The notes: a model not told the origin generated them from the letters alone. A stretch of 64,000 nt of DNA from Margaritifera margaritifera (GCA_029931535.1 JAQPZY010001164.1:664501-728500), one strand, 5' to 3'. Counted from the stretch's first letter, positions 45,037 through 58,290 are shown. A program made the numbers and translations.

Positions 45037-45223
45037 TACTGTGAATCCATTACTTTTCACGGGGTACCAATTTTGGAGGATTTCATGGTTGCTAGAAAGC
45101 ACAAATTTAAAGACCCAACAAACAGTGCTCCTTCTGTGGAAACATTATGACCCATTCCGCAATCTACGAATTTGTTTAAAACCACAAAAATTGATAACCA
45201 CTAAAATAAATGCATTCACGGTA
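45037..45223. mobile_element. MITE with TACTGTGAAT-type ends
   Basis: The left end reads TACTGTGAATCCATTACTTT and the reversed right end TACCGTGAATGCATTTATTT. Internal CAATTTTGGAGGATTTCATG pairs with a diverged complement (CAATTTTTGTGGTTTTAAAC). 187 bp, non-coding. Similar-ended MITEs are abundant in molluscan genomes (from memory). Confidence 0.8.
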
Positions 45224-48200
45224 CTATATCCTGCCACCAAATCATGGTGGAAATTACACTTAACGTTATCTTGATTTAAATGTGCCAATTTCATCCAAGT
45301 AATAGCAAAGTCAAAGGAGCTCATAAATTTAAATACACTGAATCAGGCCCCATTCTTTATCTAAAACAGTGATATGTATTTTCTTGATTGTGACTTAAAA
45401 ATCTGATCCTTGATTTAGAGCAGCAAAAGAAGACACCTGAATTAAATAACATTCATTCATTTTGTATTATAAACTATGGACACAAGAGACACAGTAGATC
45501 AGGGGGCGTTTTTGTTTTAATTTCTTCAAAAACTTCACATTCAGTGCTCAAAATTAGCACCTGTCTGATGGTCCCACACCAATAAATTTCTAGTTGGGTC
45601 AATAAAAATGTAATGTAGCTCGTCCTTTGTGGCCATTATAATGTTCTGGACAGATTTTAGCAGATTCTTCCCTCCTATGAAGCACGCCATGCTCAAGACA
45701 TATGCTTTGAAAAATAACAATATTTATGTGAATTTTGACAAAAAGAGGATTAATGTTATGATTGTTTTATAGTCTGATAAGATCTAAAATGGCTTCTCTC
45801 TGCTGTAACATAACTCATCTTATTAGTTTTTGTAACTTTCTGATCTTTAAACAGAGCTCTCTGTAATGAGAATCCCTGCTTTAAGAACCTTCATATTTCT
45901 AATTCTGGACTCTTAGTTTTCAAACTTTGGTCACCATGTTCTTCATGTTGGACTCAGTTTTCAAAATTTGAGCGTTTTCTTTATATTGACCTCTCAGTTT
46001 TCAAAATTTGTTCAGAGTTTTCTTCGTATTGGACTCGGTTTCTGGAGAAATGTGTCCCTTGACTTCCATTTTAAAACTGTTACACAAAGCTGTTAAAGGT
46101 GTTGCGAGCCAATAAGAGACTTGGATCAGTGCTCTAAGAAAGCAGACACTAATATGTAAATTCAATGGATGGACATCTGCCAGACATAATGGATATACAC
46201 TATTCATAGTGAACACTTAATCCCATGCCCCCATGTCAACATCTACTGGCTTGAGTGGACAATCCATAATCCACAATGCATGTACTGTATACATATAATA
46301 TTTACAAGTGTTTTCCAAATAATTGATTTAGTTGATATGATTGCTAGAAGGGGTGTGCGATTTTACTGGTATAATGGTATATTGTGGTTTTGATCCTGCT
46401 GGCATGTGTACTGAGTTGCATTACTAATAAAAAAAGTTTTTGTGGTATTTCTATATATAGTAATCAAATAACGTTTCTAGTTCAGCCTCCATTTGTTTCA
46501 TTTGAGTGTTTTGTCTCTTTCAATGTCTGTTAGATTTCTGAAATATGTCAGCTGATAAAATGGTTTAACTGCATGTTATATTACACCTGTTGCACAGCAA
46601 CAACACAAAATGATGGACATACAGCCTGTAGTCTGGTGCCAAATAAAAAGGCAAAACTACTCATCCTGCAGAAAAATTTGGCTCAAATTCTCCATGAAAG
46701 ATGGAAAATGAATCTATAACCTTGACATTTGTTGGAAATGTAATGCAAAGGTGAAGTTTGTGGTGACAAAATTAAGTGCACACGTTCACCAAAATTACCC
46801 CATAGTAGCCGCCAATGTGGCCAGTGTTGAGAAGATGGAAATTAGACAGGAGCTTATCTGATGTAGCTCAAACTTGCCTACATGTAAGGCTGTTTCTGAC
46901 TCATTGCTCACTTCAAGAGATTTAAAATGAAAGTTATACGAAACTTTGACTTCTTGTTCACTCATTAACATTTTGCAATTTTTTCAGATTTTCACGATAT
47001 ATTGCAATATGTATACACTGTCTTGTATCATAATATATTGCCATACAAAAATTCTCGTCACACAATCTTAGTCGCTAGGGGTCTCAAAATCAATTATCAA
47101 TAAATCTAATTATAAATCAAATCCATAACACTGCATGAATGTTTTTTCATGCAGCTGCAGCTATGTTAACACATTTTCCAAGCAACAGTCTGTGCAGCTG
47201 ACAAAAGACTATGGAAAATTTAAGTAATTTCTGTCATTGTGCTTCATTGCTAGCATATCTGGGTACACAAAATCTTATGCCTGTAGTCCATGGTCTACCA
47301 TATCCTATTTATTTAACTATACCTACAAACATACTTAACAAAGGATATTAACCATTACTGACACCAAAGAAGGTACAATTGCAGTCTTGAAGCTAACATT
47401 TTCATATGCATGCACATACTTTGGGTAAGCAAATTTACACTGGGCTACCAGGTTCTTTTGAAAGCAGTAATACATTACCTCCACTACTGCCTTGCTTACC
47501 TTGTCCAGGACGGAATTACCCTCATCCAAATTAGAAAATTCCACCCTCCCATTAGATGGAAAGTTCCAGAATGTCTAGAACAGAAAAAGCACAAACCCAG
47601 TCTGACCCCCAAATCATAGGCCATTGTGCAGTAACAGTCCTCTTTTCTTGGACGCCATTGTTCAAAATCGGTCATGACTAATAATGCAAATAGTGAGAAC
47701 CAGGTCAGGTTTTATCAACACAATAGTTTCATCTTGTCTATCAATGAATTAAAGACACAACAAATGTTATACTTGCAATTTATGAGAAGATACATCAGTT
47801 TCCTATCGATTTCATGTGGGTAGGGCTCACTGTAAGGTTCCTTAAGTTTGCGATGGGCCCAGTAGTAAGTGGCTACCCTATGCCTACACCGCGTGGTTTT
47901 GATTGGCAATGCGCTATGACTTCATACCCCAACATAAATGTCAAAATATATAAAATGCAGTATGAAGGGTCTGAAGAAACTCTGACTTGCAGTCTTTGAC
48001 ATACAACATTAACTTATAAATCTAAGAAAACCGGCAAAGATTGATACAATCTCATTTTGAAATACGTTCTGTAAAATCCTCATTTGCTCTAACCCTCTAG
48101 GGGTGTAATTGAATCTCTGGGATTTGCGTGATTAGCTCTGAGAGAACTTGGACATCGTCCGATCATTCAGAGTTTTGAAAATTACTTATGATAGTGTAAA

Positions 48201-49107
48201 TAAATGCTGATTGGTGACAACTTAAATTATACTTGCCATTGGACTATTAAAATTATGAAAACTACTAGTCTGACAGGAAATTTACTAGCCTCAGGCTAGC
48301 GGACTACTGCTAATTTTGAGCCCTGAAATGTTCTCATAGTTGCAAGCAAAATCAATATATGTACAAAGAAATATACTGCATATTTACAATATATAGCAAA
48401 TTTAACCTAGTTTTCATTATCTTTAGACAGGTATTAAAAAGGAACTACTGATAATACTGGAAGATATCAAGTTCGGTGCATTAATATTTATATAACTATA
48501 CGCAGTGAATTGACAAACAAATTGTAAATAATGGAATAACTCAGCTGATAGTAATAAATTTCACATGTTTCATAATTTTCTTCATTATTACCAATACAAA
48601 CCACAAGTATACATTCAATATGGAAACTTTGATAGACATCGGGTTACAGATATGCATGTAATACGACTCTCAGTCATGGAACTGTATTGACTGGAAGACC
48701 ATTATAGAGCCTCCATTACATTGCATCATGATGATTTCAACATGACCATGTTATGCTATGTTTAGTACGTAAGTCACATGGGGCCCTACATATTAAACAT
48801 AGCATAACATGGCATATGTATACAAAATATAAAACTTGCATCTTATTTAGCCTGTTTGCAACATGATAATTACAATGCAATTGCACAATTCTATCTCTCT
48901 GTGTTGCTGTCCATAGCAAGTAAAATGCAAAATCCAACTGCACATTTTAGCTCTCATAAATAACTTTTCCACTTAACAGGTTGTACCTGCATAAATTTCA
49001 TCTACAGTTTCTTAAAGCAAATAATGTAGCATTTTCCACTTACTACGTTCTATACATATCTCGCTTAAACCACACCCACCCTATTATGCCTGTTCGCATT
49101 ACCAATA
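45224..49107. other. Gene-free stretch
   Basis: 3.9 kb of AT-rich DNA. Scattered open frames of 60-75 codons on both strands show no family, splice context or repeats worth naming. Phrases like TTTTCAAAATTTG recur around 45920-46010 (three times), a weak 50-bp tandem trace. Confidence 0.55.
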
Positions 49108-49117
49108 GCCCTTAATC

Positions 49118-49219
49118 TAGTCCTACAATATAAGACGTCCACCCAGATATTTATGATGATGTTTGGGTAGTACCCAAACATCATAAATATCTGAATCGAC
49201 ATCTTATATTGTAGGACTA
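49118..49219. mobile_element. Near-perfect foldback MITE with 10-bp target duplication
   Basis: The 102-bp element is almost entirely one hairpin: TAGTCCTACAATATAAGA at the left and its exact reverse complement at the right, with inner arms AGATATTTATGATG / CATCATAAATATCT and a tiny loop. Flanks are identical direct repeats GCCCTTAATC (49108-49117 and 49220-49229); counting the shared TA the repeat is 12 bp. This is a textbook recent insertion. Confidence 0.95.
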
Positions 49220-49229
49220 GCCCTTAATC

Positions 49230-49989
49230 CAAATATTGATCGTAATATCAGAAAGAAAAGAAAAAAATTAGCGAACAACTTGTTGGTGTAGGTGTAGATA
49301 TGCATCTGTATAACTTCTTTCATTGTATATAAATTTCCTATTTTTTCCCATTTTTAACTTCATTCAACGTCTTCATGCTTTGATCATTTTGTTATGTCAA
49401 CATGTGACGTGATACTGTATACATAACATACCCAAGTAACATCGATGTCATGCAGTAGCTTGATGTGTTGAATGACGTAAGTTTTGCGGCTTTCATCGAT
49501 AGCTCTACATTTATGAAAATGTACGCGTCTATGAGAATGAGGAAATACCAAATAAACGCAAAGGAGTCAAAATTATCGGTTTCGTGTTCTACCCGTTCTC
49601 TTCGTTGGATGTTATTCAGTCCCAGCGACCAGGTTGATTGGTTAAAACCCGTTGTGAATATAATTAAAGTGAATTCTAATAAACCAGTCTCACTGGTGGT
49701 CTATACACTCCTTTCCGTCGTAAAATTGTTGCGGATATTGTTTTTCTCTACTGAGAATTAGCAGGAATATAAAAAAATGAACAAGGTATTTTTTGTAAAA
49801 AAAAAAAAGGGAAATTTAGAAAAATATAAGGTATAATATCAGGGGCCACTTCCTGATTTTCTAGACTGAGGAATTGAAAATGCAATTTCAATCTTCCTTT
49901 GTCTTATATCTTTCCTTCTATGTTATAGTATTTGCCTACCTCCCCCTCCTCTAAAAAAAAAAAAAAAACCAGTTTGTACTTCCCTACTG
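49230..49989. other. No recognised gene
   Basis: A 98-codon plus-strand frame (49465-49761) has fairly protein-like composition (SCSTRSLRWMLFSPSDQVDW) but no recognised family and no splice context. Otherwise homopolymer-rich. Confidence 0.4.
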
Positions 49990-50292
49990 ATTTAAAAAAC
50001 TAAAAGCATCACGGATATAAAAAAAAATGCACAAAACTGAGTCAATAATTTAACAATTTTCGCCAGGGGGTCTCTAACACTGTCATCTTGCTCGCGTTTC
50101 AAAGTAAACGGGAGTTTTTTTTTTACTAACATGTTCGCCATATTTATGTGGGCGAGTCTATTTTTACAGACAACAGTTGTGAAGTAGTTCGCCGTCGTCG
50201 ATAAGTTCTGAGTAATTTCGTACATTTCTGTAACTTTGGGAGTTACATTCCTTTAAAGACGTGTATGTAAGCTACACCTTTTTATTTTGTTC

Positions 50293-50383
<91 letters not shown>

Positions 50384-51160
50384 GAAATATTAAAACTAGA
50401 CATTGTTCTAGAAACCTAAAAAGGACAGTGAGCAGTCTGTCTGGTTGTTTACGTCGGACAGCTTCCTTTTGGTTTGAAACGCTAACAAGATGACGATGTT
50501 AGGGATCACCTGACGACGATCAGGTTAGAAATTATAAATTGATGAATGAAATTACTAAGTTTTGTGTAAGAACGATAAGCATCACGTATATATAAAAAAA
50601 TGCACAAAACGTAGTCATTTCATTTATCAATTTATAATTTCTAACCTGATTGTCGCAAGGGGGTCTTCAACACTAATCTTGTTGGTGTTTCAAACCAAAC
50701 ATGAATTTCATTACCGACACGACCGCCAAATTTGTGTGGACGATTTTTTTTTTTTTTTTAAATTTTTTTTTTCATCGTCTTCGATAGTTCAGAATAATTC
50801 CGTAAATTTCGGTAACTTTGGGATATCACTTTGAACCCATGTACATAAAAATTACACCGCTTGCCTTTTTAATGTTTTTTTTTTTTTTTTTTAAATATAA
50901 ATATGAAAACTTGACATTGCAAATATTGGATGCTACGACACAGTTTTTACCGTCTATGTATGTGTAGTCGAAGGAAACTCAGCCCTGCATTGAAAATGGA
51001 CTTTTCCAGGAACTGGAAATGGACAGTGAGCAGACTGGTCGTTTACACTGAAAAAGTTCCGATTGGTTTGAAACGCGAACAAGACGACAGTGTTTGGGAC
51101 CCCATGGCTACAATCAGAAATTAATTAATGAAATGACTAAGATTTGTGCATTGCTTTAAG
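49990..51160. repeat. Four alternating inverted copies of a HIRAN-like coding remnant
   Basis: Segments at about 50000-50115 (minus), 50455-50580 (plus), 50590-50705 (minus) and 51055-51155 (plus) are homologous. The best-preserved peptides are TLKREQDDSVRDPLAKI followed by LLTQFCAFF (minus, 50225-49992) and GLKREQDDSVWDPMATI (plus, 51124 end). The pattern L-x-REQDD-x-x-DP-A resembles the core of HIRAN domains (-L-x-REP-x-N-x-x-D-x-x-A-). Longer flanking sequence is also repeated: GCATCACG(G/T)ATATA, GGTAACTTTGGGA and GACAGTGAGCAG. Confidence 0.65.
50298..50380. repeat. (TA)n microsatellite
   Basis: About 41 uninterrupted TA units between the first and second HIRAN-like copies. Confidence 0.97.
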
Positions 51161-51771
51161 TGTCCTTGATGTTTTCGTTTTTAAAATTGCAAGGTGCGTA
51201 CAAACTGCCCCCACGGTGGGGAGAATAGGCGAATAACGTGATTCGTGACTCGTCAATATGATCTTGTCCCTGGGTGGCAGAATTACATAGACTCAATGTG
51301 GACAAAAGTTATTTTTTCTTAAATTTATCAAAATCAAAGAAATTTTCCGATTCTCTAATGAACTGAAATGATTCTAAAACATTCTTATTTGATAGCATAC
51401 TAAAAAGTATGTGATAAGATGCTGAGTGTTTGAATTACGGAGCTTAATTTATCACTGTCCTTCACAGTTCCTGAAACTTGTTCCGTCCGGGACGTATATA
51501 TATATATAGCACACATATAACTTTGGTGATCTTTGATATATTTATTTTTATTTTATTTTTTTTCTGTCAGCTTAACTTTCTTACTTCTCTTCTCCGCCAA
51601 CGCTGTGCCAGTGAAATATAATAGTCAATTACGTCGGCAATTTCGCATGAAGTAGATAGAATAAGTTCCAAATGATTGCAAGGTACGCTTCTCAAACTTA
51701 AATAACACGGAAGAGTTGATTTTCTGTCTGTCTGTCTGTCTTTCATTCGTTATTTATTTATTTATTGCATT

Positions 51772-51772
<1 letters not shown>
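51161..51772. other. No gene seen
   Basis: AT-rich spacer; short GTCT repeat at 51724-51741. Confidence 0.55.
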
Positions 51773-51866
<94 letters not shown>

Positions 51867-51868
51867 AA
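51773..51868. repeat. (TATC)n microsatellite
   Basis: About 23 near-perfect units; gives an artefactual IYLS repeat frame on the plus strand. Confidence 0.97.
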
Positions 51869-52560
51869 ATCATACACAACTCCTTTTCTACCCCAACAAG
51901 TAGCATCCGTTCCTTTTTGTTGTGCAAATGAGGGCACTTAGCGCCTGAGTTTAAAGGAGTCGCCGGGATTTCAGTGCATTCAGTGGCAAGGGAGGCTTGT
52001 GTATTGTACATATTTTGTAAACCACGCCGCTTCACTGTTTTATCATTGACAAAGAAGATAAAAGGACGATTTTATTCCAGAAGATATAAAAATGCATTAA
52101 TGTAATTAACTTGAATCTTTTCAGTAACGTATTTTCAAAATGGTAGGTGAAAATTTAAATTTTAAAATTGTACAAAACTTGCTCTTGATCAATACTAAGA
52201 GTTCTTTTTATAAACCACTTTACTATTTCTGTATGTGTGATACAATAATAAAACTTATATTCTTTTACTTCACACACATTCAAGAATGCATTGCTGCGTG
52301 ATATCTGGAAATCAGTGGAGTTTCAAATCCGCTGGTATTTTAATATAGGCGACACAAAAACATACATCACGAACGACTGGCACACACATATGAGCACAGA
52401 GCGAGAGAGAGAGGGTCTTCGTGCCAGATATATCAAGTGCCATTCGTGTCATTAACGTAGTTGGTTTCCACGAAGGTAACTTTCACGAACAGGTGACTTA
52501 TTTGTTAAAAAAAAAAAAAAAAATGTACCCTTTTCCCAATATATACTGCTTTCTTCGCGA
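51869..52560. other. No gene seen
   Basis: Spacer with no coding signal. GAGCGAGAGAGAGAGGG purine repeat at about 52399 and an A-run at 52506-52522. Confidence 0.5.
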
Positions 52561-53300
52561 AAATGTGTGTAGCTAATACTGTCACAGTCTTCACGAAAAG
52601 GTTGTCACTTTGTCACGTAAGTGGTGTGTACCCTGGCCGAACATGTAAAAAAATGAAAAATGTGTCTGGAAGAAACTTGTTTTGATGAGTCTTCTTTCTT
52701 GACGAAAAAAATCATATTTTGTTGAAGATTGTTACTTTTTTCGTGCAAAGAATCACATCTTTCATGAAGATTTATATTTTGTTTTCACCAAAAAAATTAA
52801 TTTTTGCCGTGCAAAAATTTGCACTGACGTTTATGAGCACGTCTTTCATGAAAAAAAGTTGCATTCTTCATGAAAACTGCAGTTTTTCGCGAAAGGAGCA
52901 ACTTTTTCTCGTCAAACGTTTGCCCCTAAATGTAATGGCACTTTTCTAAGATAAAAAGTTACTTATTTCTTGAAAAAAAAGTGTGATCTATGTGAAGAAT
53001 GTTACTGTCCTCGCAAAAATGTGCCTTTACATATCGATGCAAGCCTTTCACGAAAAAAGTTACTTTTTTTTACACTATTTTCATGCAGAATGCCCCTTTT
53101 TTAACGAGGGTTTCCTTGTAGATGAAAATTGTTCAGATAAAAGTTACGTTTTTTAATGAAAGAAAAAAATAAATCTTCGCGAAAAATGCAGTTTCTAGAC
53201 GAAAAAGTGACCTTTTTTTTCTCATGAAAAATACATCATTTTGAGAAATAAGACACCTTTTTCGTGAAAACTTTGCTTCGTGAACAATCACAACATTAAC
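52560..53300. repeat. Degenerate array of palindromic TTCRYGAAAAA units
   Basis: Over about 740 bases the motif TTTCGTGAAAAAAGTTAC and variants (TTCATGAAAA, TTCGCGAAAAATGC, CTTTCACGAAAAAAGTTACT) recurs every ~25-35 bases in both orientations, since TTCRYGAA is itself palindromic. Around 20 occurrences are visible. Non-coding; open frames on both strands follow from the repeat. Confidence 0.75.
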
Positions 53301-54446
53301 GGCATGAATGACCCTTGATACAGAGATTTCCGACATTTCGACAAATTACAGACACTCCGACATTCTGTTAAAAATTTCCGACATATTCGTAAAAAGCACA
53401 ACACCTGGCGGACCATTTCATTTGTTCACAAGTGTTTTGAAGGATTCGTGACCATTTAATCGCTCATCCTGCTTGGAAGAAAATTGAGAATGAAGAGTAC
53501 TCGCAAAGCTCTATATGATACTTTCCGGTCGGACACGTCATAAATATTTTCAGCGCCTTTTGTTCCGTAAGAATTAAAATAGAAAACAATTGCCCTATAA
53601 TGCTTTTGATTCAAACTGTGATTGTAAGTTGGATAGTAAGCGTTATTTTTACTTGACATCACTGTACAATCAATATACTTCAACAGAAATGTATGTGTCG
53701 GCTCGTTTTTAAATGACGTTGAGACATATCAGCAAGTTATAGTCTGTATCCGGATAATGGACGGGCACCAAAACGAGATACGTATAATACATGTAGTGCA
53801 AGCCAATCGATCCTATTTCAAGGGGAGGTAATGTGGTGGGTAATATTGAACAGTCTACCTCTGGTAATATTGAACCGTCTACCTCTGCATTAACTACAGA
53901 GGAAAAATGGCGGTAATTTGGTGGGAGTAAATGATCTCGGAGAAGCTCGTTTTTAATTTACACAGACAGTTTTACAAAAATCATGAAAAATATACGTATC
54001 GAAGATTTTCTCAATATTTGACATTTAAGCGGCTCACGTTTACTTCTGTTTTACAATGATGCAAATATGTTGTGCTTTTATGAACATAAAATTCACTTCA
54101 CAGTTATTCCTAATGTAATTTTTGAAAAAAAAAATGTTGTTGTTAAATTAACATTGGCAATATTCAATGGAAATCGCACACAAGATGTGTTACCGTTATG
54201 GCCAATTACATTTTTTTTATGTATACTGAGATCAATATATGTTTCAAGTCAGGGGTTTTTCCTTTTTAAAGAAATTAATTTTAATAGAAACAAAAAAGCA
54301 CACATTTTCGCATTTTATCTTGCATGTCGAAAAGTTCCCTTGCCGTTAAATGACATTATCAATTTTCAACAGATCAGACACTGAATAAAATCATTCAACA
54401 CTTTTGTAAAAAAAATTTTTTTTTACATCTCCGGCGTTTTCTACAT
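53301..54446. other. No gene seen
   Basis: Contains a short direct repeat at 53841-53888 (GGTAATATTGAACMGTCTAC twice). The plus-strand frame at 54067-54384 (105 codons) is AT-biased and unrecognised. Confidence 0.5.
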
Positions 54447-54449
54447 CTT

Positions 54450-55712
54450 CTGTCACACACTATCATGCATACATGCGTATAAAAGACATTCATACACACT
54501 AGCATGCATACATACGTATAAAAGACATTCCTACACACTATCATGCATACACACGTATAAAAGACATTCATACACACTTGCATGCATACATACGTATAAA
54601 AGACATTCATACACACTTGTATGCATATATACGTATAAAGACATTCATACACACTATCATGCATACATACCTATAAAAGACATTCATACACACTATCATG
54701 CATACACACGTATAAAAGACATTCATACACACTTGCATGCATACATACATATAAAAGACATTCATACACACTTGCATGCATACATACGTATAAAAGACAT
54801 TCATACACACTTGCATGCATACATACGTATAAAGACATTCATAGACACTATCATGCATACATACCTATAAAAGACATTCATACACAATCGCATGCATACA
54901 TACGTATAAAGACATTCATACACACTCGCATGCATGCATACGTATACAAGACTTTCATACACACATGCATGCATACGTAAGTATAAAAGACATTCATACA
55001 CACTCGCAAGCATACATACCTATAAAAGACATTCATACACATTCGCATGCATACATACGTATAAAAGACATTCATATACACTCGCATGCATACATACGTA
55101 TAAAGACATTCATACACACTCGCATGCATACATACGTATAAAAGACATTCATACACACTAGCATGCATACATACGTGTAAAAGACATTCATACACACTAT
55201 CATGCATACATACCTATAAAAGACATTCATACACACTCGCATGCATACATACGTATAAAAGACATTCATACACACTCGCATGCATACATACGTATAAAGA
55301 CATTCATACACACTAGCATGCATACATACGTATACAAGACATTCATACACACTAGCATGCATATATACGTATAAAAGACATTCATACACACTCGCATGCA
55401 TACATACCTATAAAAGACATTCATACACACTCGCATGCATACATACGTATAAAAGACATTCTTACACAATCGCATGCATATATACGTATAAAAGACATTC
55501 ATACACACTCGCATGCATACCATACATACGTATAAACAACATTCATACACACACGCATGCATACATATGTATAAATGACATTCATACACACTCACATGCA
55601 TACATACGTATAAAATACATTCAGACACACTCGCATGCATACATACGGATAAAATACATTCATACACACTCGCATGCATATATACGGATAAAAGACATTC
55701 ATACAAAGATAG
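54450..55712. repeat. 38/39-bp minisatellite, about 32 copies
   Basis: Unit: ACATTCATACACACTCGCAT then GCATACATACGTATAAAAG. Variants differ at one block (CTCGC, CTTGC, CTATC, CTAGC) and in CGTATA versus CCTATA. Units of 38 bp (one A fewer) alternate with 39 bp, which keeps several minus-strand frames open (VCMNVFYTY repeats) without implying a protein. Every unit holds a GCATGC palindrome. The left half shows a higher-order pattern of four to five unit types; the right half is dominated by CTCGC units. Confidence 0.95.
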
Positions 55713-55745
55713 CCTCGTTGAAAGATAGATAAATAGATGGACAGA

Positions 55746-55890
55746 GTGTTGCACCTTGAGCGAGCCAAGAAACATTCTCTCACTCCAAACTGCCAGTGTC
55801 CCTCTAAATTTAACAAATCCCCATGTACTGATCATTATTGGGGGAGCGAGGTACTTCCCCTTAAATGACAGCTCAACCAAGGCGCAACAC
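55746..55890. mobile_element. MITE inserted in a GATA microsatellite
   Basis: Ends GTGTTGCACCTTGAGCGAGC and, reversed, GTGTTGCGCCTTGGTTGAGC; 145 bp; non-coding. GATA-type repeat flanks both sides (GATAGATAAATAGATGG left, TAGATAGATAGA right). Confidence 0.8.
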
Positions 55891-55892
55891 TG

Positions 55893-55969
<77 letters not shown>

Positions 55970-55970
55970 C

Positions 55971-56053
<83 letters not shown>

Positions 56054-56068
56054 CGATAGATAGATAGA
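55893..56068. repeat. (GATA)n microsatellite
   Basis: About 44 units with two GATC interruptions (near 55968 and 56051). Confidence 0.97.
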
Positions 56069-56162
56069 ATATCAAGATCATACACGGAATAAAACTCTAG
56101 GGCACTTTTGTAAGAAATATCTCAGGCAATGTTCTATCAACTGTTACAGCATTGTTTCCCTC

Positions 56163-57166
<1,004 letters not shown>

Positions 57167-57215
<49 letters not shown>
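57167..57215. repeat. (GT)n microsatellite
   Basis: About 24 units, immediately 3' of the LINE remnant (minus sense), a usual position for LINE tail repeats. Confidence 0.95.
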
Positions 57216-57217
<2 letters not shown>

Positions 57218-57225
57218 GGAGGCTC

Positions 57226-57961
57226 TTATGTGCAGATATTACATTTACAGTCTTTACCATTCCAGGAGAGAATTAATGATCTAAATAAATTGAAATTTCT
57301 TTCCTCTCTAAAGTGCTTTGGTAATTCATTACATAGAATGGCAACTGCATATTTGAAAGACTTTTTGCCACATGTTGAGGTTTTAATTATAGGACATCTA
57401 AAAAAAATAGTTGAATATCTAAAATTGTATTTATTGTGTTTAAAACATATCAAATCGTCCAAACATTGGAGCAAACTTTTCAGAATTGTAAAAGTCTCTG
57501 GAGTCATTGACCTAAGTCTAGTGTCATTGATCTAAGTCTGCCCAGGGTTGGCATTTTTGGCTTAATTAAGAGCTTATGGTAACTGCTTGTGTAATCATCA
57601 TATACAAATCTCAGAGCACGCTCTTGTGTATCTTTAAGTGTAGCTGTGTTCGCATCACTGTAGGAGTTGCAGGCTAAGGGACTGCAGTTTCAACTGGAAA
57701 GGATAAATGTAAATAAAGATTGTCAGTTTGTTGAGTCTTGCTAACTTTTGACCAACATGTTTCAAGACAGTTAGACAGTTAGTTTCCTCGAAACTTTCCT
57801 ACAAAGACTTGTTTTGTTACGTGTGAATCGAATTGCAGTTGATAGTCAGTATAAATTCCTAGCAGTCTGACAGTTTCTTCACATTTTATAACAGCATTGC
57901 TTATGTTAAGTGCAAGCTTCATACTGAACGTCTTTTCACCCACAGATAGTAAGTTGACTGG
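57226..57961 (-). pseudogene. LINE (CR1/jockey-like) RT C-terminal remnant
   Basis: The minus strand reads, from 57961 down: EKTFSMKLALNISNAVIKCE, ETVRLLGIYTDYQLQFDSHV; then with stops QERALRF-like YTRACSEI, AKNANPGQT; then 57507-57226 TPETFTILKSL, KYNFRYSTIFF, CGKKSFKYAVAILCNELPKH, FREERNFNLFRSLILSWNGK, DCKCNICT stop. This matches the post-RT region and C-terminus of invertebrate CR1/jockey-type LINEs (-VKLLGV-x-ID-L-FD-H-, -YGKKSFRY-A-LWN-LP-, final Cys cluster). Several stops and frame changes. Confidence 0.8.
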
Positions 57962-58290
57962 CACATCGCTCGGCCATTTCCGTGCAGTCCAGAAATAACC
58001 TCGGATTTGGTTGCATGAATACACATCAATTCGATAATATTCCGATTGTGACTTGGTCTCCTTAAGCAACCCAAATTCACCCCAGACCACAATTAGTTTT
58101 CCTATATAGTCTCTACATTTGTTTGTCGGTAATGAATTTTCTTCTGTGTCCAAATCCTAATAAACCATATGTTGATGTAAAGTATTTTCAAAGATGAACT
58201 TACGGTGAAGTTCTTGTCATAGGTTAACCGGCATTCTTCTGAGAGGCGTTCGATGGTAAACAAAGCAACGTGCAATGGGTCATAGATGTC
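57962..58290 (-). pseudogene. Exon-like segments interrupting the LINE
   Basis: Two minus-strand blocks join in phase 0 across a possible very short (47-base) intron with GTAAGT donor (58203) and TTTATTAG acceptor (58157). The first ends LHVALFTIERLSEECRLTYD KNFT; the second begins DLDTEENSLPTNKCRDYIGK LIVVWGEFGLL and continues to VNLLSV at about 57966, where LINE sequence starts. The GKLIVVWGE string loosely resembles kelch/F-box beta-propeller blades. The origin is unknown; it could be a captured host gene piece or chance. No start codon was found. Confidence 0.3.

Noticed and set aside
50287..50493. Poly-IY open frame over the TA repeat (also at 58.7 and 63.4 kb)
   Set aside because: Pure dinucleotide repeat has no stops in this frame; no other coding evidence.
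51716..51931. IYLS-repeat open frame
   Set aside because: Produced by the TATC microsatellite.
52719..52949. Plus-strand 76-codon frame and minus-strand 67-codon frame in the TTCRYGAAAAA array
   Set aside because: Both strands are open because of the palindromic AT-rich repeat; composition is Lys/Phe-rich only.
54450..55712. CRISPR array
   Set aside because: Repeats are contiguous with no unique spacers, and the genome is eukaryotic; it is a minisatellite.
54395..56081. Series of 70-271-codon frames with VCMNVFYTY repeats, possibly a repeat protein or toxin-like Cys-rich peptide
   Set aside because: They follow directly from a 38/39-bp DNA repeat, run through a MITE and a GATA repeat, and lack any non-repeat domain or signal peptide.
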